Assembly (NCBI RefSeq): GCF_014189855.1
Contig: NZ_BJFN01000002.1
Location: 248,001 to 312,000 of the forward strand
Reading direction: 5' to 3'
From: Buttiauxella sp. A111
GTDB lineage: Bacteria > Pseudomonadota > Gammaproteobacteria > Enterobacterales > Enterobacteriaceae
Length of the DNA: 64,000 nt
The position numbers and the translations under genes were made by a program. This document shows positions 17,628-27,700 of the stretch, piece by piece. Below the pieces are notes generated by a model. That model saw nothing but the letters and a program-made list of their open reading frames with translations. It ran no database searches and was not told the DNA's origin. The stretch's first letter is position 1. Each line of letters opens with the position of its first letter.

Positions 17628-18468
17628 CAAGCTTAAACATCTGTTCAGCGTGTTGACGTTGCTGCCCCTGGCCTTGCTTTCTCGCCAGCTTTCAGCAGAA
17701 CAGACCTCTGCGACTTTTGAGCATATTAAATCAACCCATACTCTTAATATCGGCTACCGTCAGCTCGCGCCATTCTCTTTTCGGGATAAAAGCGGCAAGG
17801 TCAACGGTTACACTATTTCGCTATGTAATATGATTGCCGATGAACTGCGGCTGTCTCTGGGCTTTAAACAGCTCGAGGTTCATTACATTCCCGTTCTGTT
17901 TACTGAGCGAGTTGCCGCACTTAACAGCAGCAGAATAGATTTAGATTGCAGCGTGAATACCGATACCCCGGAAAGGAGAAATAGCGTCTCTTTTTCGACA
18001 GATTACTTTGCCTCCACTATGCGAATCATTTCGTTGCGCCAAAATAATATCCATACGCTTGAAGATTTAAGAGGGCGTACCGTGAGTGTTCCTCGCGGCT
18101 CTAAAGACTTATTGGAACTTAACCGCTTAAATCGTGAAAAACATCTGAGCCTTTCAATTATTACGTCAGATACATCGGAAGATGCTTTCGAAATGATGGC
18201 GCAAAAACGCACGGCTGCATTAATTCTGGATGATATATTGGCCTATCCCCTCATCAATCAGAGCGAGGATCCTGAAGCGTTCACCATTTTGCATGAAGAT
18301 GTGGGTGAGAAAATGAAGTACGCCATTATGATGAGAAAACAGGATCCGTTATTTGTGGCGTTTGTTGATAAAACCCTGGAGCATATTTTCGAGTCCCCCC
18401 TCCATGCTCAGATGACCAACAAGTGGCTGTCACAGAAAGTCGTCATTAAAAACAAACAGAAAGATTAA
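17596..18468 (+). CDS. Second periplasmic solute-binding protein (SBP_bac_3)
   Basis: This protein of about 290 residues is related in fold to the preceding gene product and overlaps it by 32 bp, with an alternative ATG at 17608. A signal peptide (about 1-34, ending RQLSAEQ) precedes LNIGYRQLAPFSFRD, KVNGYTISLCNMI and the hinge region LEDLRGRTVSVPRGS. The two proteins differ in most ligand-pocket positions I can compare by eye, so they may bind different ligands. There is again no transporter gene. The downstream neighbour is lapG, 8 bp away, so this pair sits between a c-di-GMP enzyme and the adhesin-release machinery. Confidence 0.9.
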   Translation: MRTKMKNLLNNKLKHLFSVLTLLPLALLSRQLSAEQTSATFEHIKSTHTLNIGYRQLAPFSFRDKSGKVNGYTISLCNMIADELRLSLGFKQLEVHYIPVLFTERVAALNSSRIDLDCSVNTDTPERRNSVSFSTDYFASTMRIISLRQNNIHTLEDLRGRTVSVPRGSKDLLELNRLNREKHLSLSIITSDTSEDAFEMMAQKRTAALILDDILAYPLINQSEDPEAFTILHEDVGEKMKYAIMMRKQDPLFVAFVDKTLEHIFESPLHAQMTNKWLSQKVVIKNKQKD

Positions 18469-18476
18469 ACAGTTAG

Positions 18477-19187
18477 ATGACAATGTTCTTTCCCAGGACA
18501 AGCAAGCACAGCGCCAGAAGACTATCAACGAACCTTATATTATCTGGGGGGCTGTTGTTATTATTCCTGGGGAACTCGTTACGTGCCGCCTGGGACTTTA
18601 CCACTATTCAACAACGCGCCGACCAGCTATATGGCCCTGCCAGTCCTGATGCAAAAAAACGTATTGATGCCTGGCAGCAACTGCTTTTGCAGCAGCGAAA
18701 TCAAAGTGAATCTGAACAATTAAACGCGGTTAATCTTTTTTTTAACCAACAGCTGCACTACCGCGAAGATAGCGAAATCTGGAATACCATTGATTATTGG
18801 GCAACACCGCTGGAATCACTCCGTAAAGGGGAAGCGGATTGTGAAGATTATGCGCTCGCTAAATATTTCACATTACGCCATTTAGGTATTTCAGGGGAAA
18901 AACTGCGAATTACCTACGTTAAAGCCATTCGGCTTAATCGCGCGCATATGGTTTTAACCTGGTATGAAACACCTGATGCGATTCCGGTGGTCCTGGACAG
19001 TTTGACAGACAAACTCTTACCCGCAACAAAACGCTCAGATTTATTACCGGTTTACTCTTTTAATGATAGTGGGCTGTGGTTACCAGGCAGTCAAAATAAT
19101 AAACGTGTCGGGGATAGTAAGCACCTTTCTCGCTGGCAAGATGTATTAAAAAAAATGCGGGAAGAAGGATTCCCGATTGATGAATAG
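18477..19187 (+). CDS. lapG: Periplasmic cysteine protease LapG (adhesin-releasing)
   Basis: This 236-residue protein of the LapG family (bacterial transglutaminase-like cysteine proteases) has an N-terminal membrane or signal segment about 19-37. The catalytic triad is visible: C122 in EADCEDYALAKY, H157 in NRAHMVLTW and D174 in VVLDSLTD. In Pseudomonas fluorescens LapG cuts the N-terminus of the giant adhesin LapA at a TAAG site and frees it from the cell; LapD sequesters LapG when c-di-GMP is high. The matching TAAG site is present in the adhesin at 21746-35728. Calcium dependence is known for the family and was not assessed here. lapD follows 9 bp downstream. Confidence 0.95.
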   Translation: MTMFFPRTSKHSARRLSTNLILSGGLLLLFLGNSLRAAWDFTTIQQRADQLYGPASPDAKKRIDAWQQLLLQQRNQSESEQLNAVNLFFNQQLHYREDSEIWNTIDYWATPLESLRKGEADCEDYALAKYFTLRHLGISGEKLRITYVKAIRLNRAHMVLTWYETPDAIPVVLDSLTDKLLPATKRSDLLPVYSFNDSGLWLPGSQNNKRVGDSKHLSRWQDVLKKMREEGFPIDE

Positions 19188-19196
19188 GATGAGCCT

Positions 19197-21134
19197 GTGT
19201 CACTTTTCAAACAGCTTCTGATAGCGATCTTTCTTTTTATGCTGATTATTTTCAGCGGCAGTTTTATGGTTAATCTCGACAGTTCGCGGGATCAGTACAC
19301 GAATCAGCTGCTATCACATGCTCAGGATGCCGCAACCGCATTAGGTCTGTCGCTGACACCCCATGTTGACGATCCGGCGATGATTGAGCTGATGGTCAGC
19401 TCGATTTTTGATAGCGGCTATTACAATTCGATCCGCATTGTTGATCAAAGTAGCGGTAAATCCCTTTTTGAGCGCAGCGCCCCGACGTCAATCCCGGATG
19501 TTCCTCATTGGTTCATAAGTCTGGTCGATGTGAAGCCACAAGCCGGTGAAGCGACGATTATGCGCGGCTGGCAGCAAGCGGCGCGCGTCGAAGTGGTCAG
19601 CAACCCGGTGTTTGCAATAAAACGTTTATGGGACAGCACGCTGGCGAATTTGCTGTGGATGCTGGCGTGCAGCGCCGTGTGTATTCTGGCGGGTGCCATG
19701 TTGTTACGCCGCCAGTTACGCCCGCTCAACTATATGGTTAAGCAGTCGCAAGCGATTACCCGACGCGAATATCTGACGCAACTCGATTTGCCGAAAACCC
19801 CTGAGTTACGCCGCGTCGTCGAAGCCATGAACCTGATGGTCACCAAGCTCAAATCGCTGTTTGAGGATCAGGCAGAACACAGCGAACGTTTGCACAATGA
19901 AGCCTATCTTGATAGCCAAACCGGTATTGCTAACCGCCGCGCATTCGATATGCAAATGCAGTCCCGATTAAGCGATGAAGAGACCGCTCCCGGTTATTTG
20001 CTGTTGCTGCGTATTCAGGATCTCAGTGGCCTGAACCAACGTTTTGGCGGCCCGCATACCGATAATCTGCTCAAACATGTCGCTGACATGATGAGCGTGG
20101 TGAAAAGCCAACATGCCAAGGCAGACAGTATTCTGGCGCGTATCCGTGGGGGTGAATTCGCCCTGCTTTGCCCAGGCGTCACGCACGGTGAAATGGTTAA
20201 TCTGCAACACTCGCTGACACAGCAGCTTTCCGCGTTTTATGCGACGGGCATGTCAGATATCGACCCTGTCGCCCATACCGGGATGGTGCCCTTTAATTCC
20301 GGTGATACACCGCAATCGCTGCTCGTCCAGGCGGATCGCGTGTTAGTGGAAAACGAAACACGTACCACTCATCAGACTAACGATTTACCCGTCCCCGACA
20401 GCGCGGCGACTGAAGATCAGCATTTATGGTTCACCCGTCTTGATAATGCCTTGAGCAACGTGCAGTTCCAGTTATTCTTCCAGCCCGTGGTGGATTGCAA
20501 AAATCCGAAAAACATTATTCATTACAAAGTGTTGTCACGCATGCTGGATGAAGAGGGCAATAGCATTACCGCGGGCCGTTTCCTGCCGTGGATCCATAGA
20601 TTTGGCTGGGGCCACCGCCTGGATCAGGTGATGTTAGGTCTGACATTGAAGCAGTTGAAAAGCTATTCGGGGCACCTTGCGCTGAGTTTGTCGGGCAGTT
20701 CTCTGACCAATGAAACCACCATTAAGCAATTGCTCAGTCCGTTGAAGCACCATCCCCAGCTTGCCAGTCGTTTAATTCTGGAGCTGGATGAGAACCAGAT
20801 GCCGAAGCCAGAACTGATGGAAGTGTTTGTGAAAATGCTCAATCAACACCGCTGTGGTTTAGGTCTGCAACACTTTGGTAGCCGCTTCGATATGATTGGC
20901 CACTTCTCGCAGTGGGGACTGGCGTACCTGAAAATAGATTCCAGCTACATCCGTCATATTGATATCGAGAATGATAAGCGGCTGTTTATTGATGTGCTGC
21001 ACAGCGCGACCCACAACATTGATTTGCCATTGATTGCCGAACGCGTGGAAACCGCTGGTGAATTGCGTGTTCTGCAAGAAGTGGGGATTTATGGGGCGAT
21101 GGGGCAGTTACTGGGGGAACCGGCACCGTTCTGA
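19197..21134 (+). CDS. lapD: c-di-GMP receptor LapD (degenerate GGDEF-EAL)
   Basis: This 645-residue inner-membrane protein has TM1 about 5-25, a periplasmic LapD/MoxY-type domain (about 26-150), TM2 about 150-170, HAMP (about 168-220), a degenerate GGDEF domain with RGGEF near residue 316, and a degenerate EAL domain with KVL in YKVLSRM near 443. Loss of both catalytic motifs is the LapD hallmark: the EAL domain binds c-di-GMP and the periplasmic domain then captures LapG. The start is GTG at 19197. It gives MSLFKQLLIAI, which matches Pseudomonas LapD from memory; an ATG nearby is out of frame. Confidence 0.95.
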   Translation: MSLFKQLLIAIFLFMLIIFSGSFMVNLDSSRDQYTNQLLSHAQDAATALGLSLTPHVDDPAMIELMVSSIFDSGYYNSIRIVDQSSGKSLFERSAPTSIPDVPHWFISLVDVKPQAGEATIMRGWQQAARVEVVSNPVFAIKRLWDSTLANLLWMLACSAVCILAGAMLLRRQLRPLNYMVKQSQAITRREYLTQLDLPKTPELRRVVEAMNLMVTKLKSLFEDQAEHSERLHNEAYLDSQTGIANRRAFDMQMQSRLSDEETAPGYLLLLRIQDLSGLNQRFGGPHTDNLLKHVADMMSVVKSQHAKADSILARIRGGEFALLCPGVTHGEMVNLQHSLTQQLSAFYATGMSDIDPVAHTGMVPFNSGDTPQSLLVQADRVLVENETRTTHQTNDLPVPDSAATEDQHLWFTRLDNALSNVQFQLFFQPVVDCKNPKNIIHYKVLSRMLDEEGNSITAGRFLPWIHRFGWGHRLDQVMLGLTLKQLKSYSGHLALSLSGSSLTNETTIKQLLSPLKHHPQLASRLILELDENQMPKPELMEVFVKMLNQHRCGLGLQHFGSRFDMIGHFSQWGLAYLKIDSSYIRHIDIENDKRLFIDVLHSATHNIDLPLIAERVETAGELRVLQEVGIYGAMGQLLGEPAPF

Positions 21135-21210
21135 GGGGGTCAGGGGGGAACCTATAAATCCCGAGGTTTTCTGTTCAGCTTTTGTCCTCGAAATAGCATG
21201 ACAAATGCAA

Positions 21211-21335
21211 ATAGCCTAAATAGTTCGAGTTGCATCAAGGCGGCAAGTGAGTAAATCCCCGGGAGCTTACATCAGTAAGTGACCGGGGTTTGCGAGCGCA
21301 GCCAACGCAGAGGCAGCTCGAAATATGAAGGCTAT
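21211..21335. repeat. ERIC element, about 125 bp
   Basis: It starts ATAGCCTAAATAGTTCGAG, has core GAGCTTACATCAGTAAGTGA close to the ERIC consensus, and ends ATGAAGGCTAT. It lies between the converging ends of lapD (plus) and the small 21336-21686 gene (minus), abutting the latter's stop codon. Its hairpin may act as a bidirectional transcript end. Confidence 0.9.
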
Positions 21336-21686
21336 TTAGAAAATGCCCTGATCGTCGCTGTTTAACAGATCTTCTAATCCGCCTAACCCCTGGCGAGCCT
21401 GCGCACGATTCATCAGCTTAACCTGCGCCATTTCTGGCAAGTCAGTAATCGTAATCACGCCTTTTTGGATTAACAGAAAAATCAGGTCGTCCAATACACG
21501 CACCATTTCCAGGTCACTTTTTTGCAGCAACTCCCGATGGTGCATGCTTTCGTCCACCACGCTTCCGGCATTTTTCCAGGCTGAAATTTCAGCTGTCTCC
21601 GCCAAAACTTCCCCCGTCATTCCACTAAACGGCGCGTTCTCAACCCGGATCAACTGGCCGTCATCATTTCGTTGTACGTAATACAT
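21336..21686 (-). CDS. Small conserved protein encoded downstream of the giant adhesin
   Basis: This 116-residue cytoplasmic-looking protein starts at the ATG at 21686 (MYYVQRNDDGQLIRV), preceded by AAAGGG; the upstream extension of the frame lacks a good site. It has no signal peptide, TM segment or known motif that I can name. I recall proteins of this form, sometimes labelled 'tryptophan synthase subunit beta-like', beside large type I secreted adhesins, but cannot check that. Its stop abuts an ERIC element. It lies 59 bp after the adhesin stop, beyond a hairpin with a weak T-tract, and may be co-transcribed with the adhesin. A role in adhesin folding or export is only a guess. Confidence 0.75.
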   Translation of the reverse strand: MYYVQRNDDGQLIRVENAPFSGMTGEVLAETAEISAWKNAGSVVDESMHHRELLQKSDLEMVRVLDDLIFLLIQKGVITITDLPEMAQVKLMNRAQARQGLGGLEDLLNSDDQGIF

Positions 21687-21714
21687 GGTTGCACCCTTTG
21701 AATTGCATGCGAAA

Positions 21715-21739
21715 CACACCGCCCGGTGAGGGCGGTGTG
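21715..21739 (-). terminator. Hairpin after the adhesin gene, weak terminator
   Basis: A perfect 10-bp stem (CACACCGCCC with GGGCGGTGTG, loop GGTGA) lies 7 bp after the adhesin stop on the minus strand. It is followed by only TTTCGC, so termination is probably partial and the small downstream gene could still be read. Confidence 0.55.
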
Positions 21740-21745
21740 AGTCAA

Positions 21746-24700
21746 TTAATGTGAGTAATGCTCGGGTTTAGCGAGCAAATGATCCAGTGTATAGCTCGAT
21801 GAACCATGAGCATCATGAGTCACTAAAGGAGCGGGATCGCCGCCCGTGTGGATGGAATGCACTGCATCGCCCTTCCCGCCGTGAGCATCGCCGCCTTTGA
21901 TAAGCTGCGTGATATCCGTCCCTTCATGCAGCTCATGCGCCAGATCGCTCAGATCAATTTTCCCGTGATGGTCGCTCGCTTTTCCGGTGAAGACTTGATG
22001 ATCATCGCTGCTGTGATGGTCTTTTTCAGGGTGATGAAGCTCGAAAGTCAGCGATTCATGGCTGTCATCAAACAGGTTACTTAACCCGTTATCGTGAGCA
22101 GCGGCATGCGCCGCATGGTGTGGTTTGTCAGCAAGTTCATGTGATTCTTTGCCATGACGAGATGCCGCATCCAGCGTCACGTTCACCTCTTGCGAGGCAC
22201 TGCCCGTGTTGCCATGTTCATCGTGCGCGGCGATTGAAACCGTCACCTTGTTGTCACCGGGGTGGAAATCAGCCGTATTCACTGGAATGTCGTAAGTTAA
22301 ATGCCCGTCCGTTTCATGCAAAATAGCCTCGTAATGCTTGCCGCCAAAAGTGGCGGTGATGTGAGCGCCTTTTTGCACATCGCCTTCAACCTGCCCGGTA
22401 ATATGCGTCAGCTCATGATGGGCTTCGTGGGCATTGATGTGGTTATCACCCGCAACCTTGTTCACGGTAAGGGTCGCGTCTGCCTGGGTATCGAGTTGAA
22501 TAGTCTGATGCGAGTAAGCCGATCGGGTATTACCCGCATGATCTTCCGTCGTCACACGCACCTTCAGCTCGTTATCGCCTTCGCTTAACCACGATTTGTC
22601 CATTTGCGCTTCGTAGCCCAAATGGCCGTTAATCATTTTTACTTCCGTGGTGAAAGTATGATGATTCACTTGCAGCGTCACGTGCTCACCCAGTTTCACA
22701 TCCTGGCCCACCTGACCTGAAACGGTAATATGCTCAGGATCTTTCGCATTGACGACGTTTTGGGTAGCCAGCGGATTGATGGTGATCGAGGCATCAATTA
22801 GGGTGTCGACAAAAACAGGATGGGTCTGCGTAGCCGTGAAATGGTTACCTGCCTTATCGGTCACATCCACGCTGGCGTTCACATCGTTGTGCCCCTCGTG
22901 CAACCAGGCCTTTTTAATCTCAACGTCGTAACCCAGATGATCGCCCAAGTCTTTAACCGTCGTCGTGACAGCATGACCGTTAATTTCCAGGGTCACCGCA
23001 TCACCCTCTTTCGCATCACCGTTCACCGTACCGGTGACAGAAATATGAGCAGATTCATGCGCATTAATGGTGTTATCCGCGGTTATTGCGTTAACGGTGA
23101 TAGACGCATCGGCGTGGGTGTCGAGAACCACATCCTGTTTATGGGTCGCGATGAGTTTATTTCCCGCGTTATCGCGTATCCGCACACTCACCTCGACATC
23201 GTTGTAACCTTCGTGCAGCCAGCCTTTTACCACTTTAACGTCATAGCCCAGGTGGTCACCCACTGGCACAACTTTGGTCTGGATAGTGTGGCCATTCACG
23301 TTCAACGTGACGATATCCCCCCTCTGCGCATCACCATCAACCGTGCCAGTGACAGAAACATGAGCAGATTCTTTGGTGTTAATGACGTTGTCGCCCGCAA
23401 CGGGGTCAAGGGTTATCGACCCATCAATATTGGTATCGAGTGTAATGTTATGCGTATCGGTCGACGTTGCCGTGTTACCCGCCGCGTCTTTCCCGGTTAC
23501 CGATACCTCCACACTGTTCGGGCCTTCTTTAAGTGCACTATTATCAACAGCAATATCGTAAGTCAGCTTGCCGTCATGGTCGGCAACGACGCCCGTGAAC
23601 GTATTGCCATTAACGGTAAGCGTGACCGGGTCCCCGTCATGGGCATCGCCCGTTACCGTGCCCGTAACATGCGTTGTCGGTTGCCCGAACTCTTTAATAT
23701 TCACTTTATCGTCACCCGCCACGGTATCGATATGAATGCTGTTTGATGCCGTCTGATCAACGGTAATGGTGTTTTTTTCAGAAACAATCACGGTGTTTCC
23801 CACCGCATCGGTTCCGGTCACCGTGTAAGTAATGATTTGATTCTGAAGCAGATCTGAGGTCGGCACCTTCACGCTAAAGGTCAGATTGCCACTCGCATCT
23901 TTTTCAATCGGGACAATCAGGTCGTTGCCATTAACGTGCACAATCACATTATTGCCAACATGCACGTCACCGCTGACCGTACCGCTAATCTCCGTAAGCG
24001 CCTGTTTGCTTTCATCGTTATTCAGCACGTTATCGTCAGTCACGTTATTGATGTTCAGAGCAACATCGGCATGATCGTCAATGGCGACAGGTCTGGATGC
24101 ACTTTGGCTAAAGTCATTACCCGCATCATCTTTGCCTGAAACCGTCACGGTAATATGTGGCTGTTCATTTGGATGAGCCGTTAATTCAGCGTCTAATTCA
24201 GCTTTTAAATCAGCGGTATTGACCTGCATTGTGTAGCCAAGCTGCCCGTTCATATTAGGCAACTCACCCACCGTTACGACCGTTGTGTGGCCATTGAGCG
24301 TGATTGTGACTTCATCACCAATACGTGCATCTTTACCCACCACGCCGCTTATTTCCGTCGTTTTGGCGCTGAGATCGTTCGCACTGAGGATATTGTCGCC
24401 CGACACCGTGTTTATGGTGATGGAACCTTCAGCGACGGTATCAACAGAAAGCCCGTGAGTTTCCGTCACGGTGATGCTGTTTTGCGCCGCATCGTGTCCG
24501 GTGACCTCGGCGGTGATCGTTTTCCCCTGTGCCAGATCGCTGGTGAGGACACTCACTTTGTAATTGTTGCTGCCGTCCACCACAGCATCATATTTATGAT
24601 TATTGACGGTGATCGTCACATGATCGCCCTGCTCCACATCACCTGAAACTGTACCGGTAATGTCGGTATTCACGCTGCGCGTTTCATTCAGGTTAAGGAC

Positions 24701-27700
24701 GTTATCAGACGTGACGTTATCGATGGTGACATGCGCAGAAACATCGGTATCCACGGTAACGGTGACATCATTCGAAACGGTGATCACATTACCTTGCTTG
24801 TCATGCCCATCCACGCTGGCAGTGACCTGAGGATTCTGGCGCAGGTCGTCGATGCTGACATCTTTGCTGAATGTCATCACACCCGTTGCTGGATCTTTGT
24901 GTACTTGCGTTGTGATCTTGTGCCCGTTGACCATCAACGTGACATTGCTGCCATCATGCACGCCATCGCCCGTCACTGTTCCACTAATGGTGGTGGTGCC
25001 GTTCTTCGCTTCTGCGATGTTAATCGTGTTGTCGCCGGCAATCTTATCCAGTTGGATCGTAGCGCTAACATCGGTATCCACTTGCACTTTTGCCTGTGCA
25101 TCAAATACGTGAGTAACAGTGCCGCCATTATGTGCCGTGACGCTTGCCGTGATGTTCGGGTTTGCCATGAGGTCTTTGGTGTCGACGTTGGCTTCGTACC
25201 CCAATTCACCCGGAAGATTTGGCAGCTCAGAAACGATGCAGTCATAATCTTTACCGCCAACATGCACCGTCACATGATCGCCTTCCTTAACATCACCCGA
25301 TACCGTACCGCGAACCACCGTCGTCGGTGACTGAGACTCGGTTTGGTTAATGGTGTTGTCACCCGCAACCGTGTTGATGGTGATCGTGGCATGCGGATCG
25401 CTGTAATGTGGTGTTGTGGTGCCACCGTTATGGTCGGTGCCGTTGTTATTACTCCCACCCGTCACATGAGCCTGCACCTGAGCCGTTGCCGTCTCGGTAT
25501 TACCGTACGGATCGGTGCTGGTTATCTGTACTTTAACATCCGCATTATTGTCCAAATCATATGGACCGATATAAACCTGGCGACCCGTCACAGGGTCAGT
25601 TAAGTGATCGCCCTTAAACCCAAGATGGCCGTCCGGGTAGCGTTGAACCGTCGTTTCATAGGTTTTGCCACCAGCGAAGATTTTAACGACGTCCCCTTCT
25701 TTTGCATCACCGCCGACGGTTCCTTCGATAACCCAAAAATCTCTGGAACTGTTAAGTGCTAATGAGCCGATTTTTATCTCCGCGTCCGCGCGCGTATCAA
25801 TATTCACGACGCGATCGAACTCCGCCAGCAGGGTGTTGCCTGCCGCATCAGCCCCCATCACTGAGGCATGAATATCTGGTTTATCACCGCCGGAAATCAA
25901 ATCGGCAGTGCTGACATCAATGGTGTAAGTGCCTTTATCGCTCACATACCCGTAGTAATGTTGCCCGTTGACCGTCAGATCAACCTGATCGCCAGTATGC
26001 ACATCGCCCGTGACATTCCCGGTGATCGTGGTGTGGTCTTTATGGGCTTCAGCATTGTTAATCGTATTGTCGTCGGTGACGGGATCGATAGTAATGGTCG
26101 CGTCCGCATGGTCATCTCTTGAGACGTCGTGAGTCGCCCCCGCCGTGATGGTGTTTCCAGCGGCATCGGATGTACTGACGGTGGCGACAATATGCGGATC
26201 GTGTAGCAAATCTTTCGTCGGAACATCAATGGAATACCCCAAGCCAAATTTCTGCAACTCAACCTTTACAGAGTAAACCTTGCCATCAACCGTCACATCC
26301 ACCACATCGCCAATCTTAACGTCACCACCCACCCGACCGTTGATAGTCGTGGTATCAGATTCTTGATCGTGTTGGTTGAGAATGTCGTCGCCAGAGACGA
26401 TATTGATCGTCAGCGAGGCGTCTGCGTGATCGTCAATATTCACCTGATGATGATCAGTTGCCGTCACGCTGTTCCCCGCCGCATCCGTTACGCTGATGCT
26501 GGCGATGATAGTTGGATCGGTATGAATATCACGGGTCTCAACCAAAATTTCGTAGCCCAGTTTGCCATCAGGCAGAGTTTCCACTGTGCCATGGTATTCA
26601 TGGCCGTTGATGTTCAACGTCAGTGGATCACCCGCCTGCATTTCACCCGACACTTTGCCCGTCACCAGGGAATAGCGATGATTCAGTTCTTCGCCATCCA
26701 GGGTGTTATCGTCAGTGACTGAATCCACGGAGATATGCGCAATCGCCTGAGTATCAACGATAATATCCTGCGTCGCGTGCGCCGTTGCCATGTTGTTGGC
26801 CTGGTCGGTCACCGTCACGCTTGCTGTAATGTGCGGATCCACCATCAGATCATGAGTGCTGACCGAAATGCTGTATTGGTGGCTTGCATCCACCCGGCCT
26901 GTGTAGTCGATACCGTTGATATGCAGTGTGACCAGGTCGCCTTCTTTGGCATCGCCGCCGACGCTGCCAGTCACGTCGGTGAATTCACTCTGCGACTCTT
27001 TGCCATTGATCATATTGTCATGATTAGCGGTCACCGGATCGATGGTGATAGTCGCCACCGCTTCCCGGTCCACCGTCATGGTAGTGGTCACTTCCGCCAG
27101 TTGTTGGTTACCGACGCTGTCATGGCCGACAACGTGTGCAGTGATATTTTGATCCGCCAGCACATCTTTGGTGAGGATATTCAGGCTATAGCCGAGCGCG
27201 CCATTAAGATGCGGCTGCGGCTCCACGGTTGTCTCATAGTTATGCCCATTCACCGTGACGATAATTTTATCGCCCGCGTGTACATCATCGCCGCTAACAG
27301 TGCCGGAAACTTTGGTCGTGTGTTGCTTCGCTTCCAGTTGGTTGATGGTGTTATCACCCGAGACGATGTCCATGGTGATACCCGCCTCGGCGTGGTTATC
27401 GATGTGCACCGTATGCTCGGTGGTCACGGTCACCACGTTGTTTAAGTGGTCAGTCGAGGTAACAGAGGCGATGAATTTAACATCTGTATCAATCTTGCCT
27501 TGATTATCACTGAACGCGGAGGAATCAACCGGGATCTGGTAACCCAACTGGCCGTGACCTAAATCGATCACGTTGCCGCTGAAATGGTGACCATTAATCT
27601 CCAGGTTGACCGAATCACCCAGCTTCGCATCACCGCCAACAACGCCACTGACCAGTCGCATTGGTGTCGCCAGCTCATCGTGGTTCAGGATGTTATCGTC

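Noticed and set aside
21135-21210. Weak CGAGG/CCTCG hairpin after lapD
   Set aside because: Long loop, short stem and no T-tract; the ERIC element just beyond is the better candidate for a transcript end.
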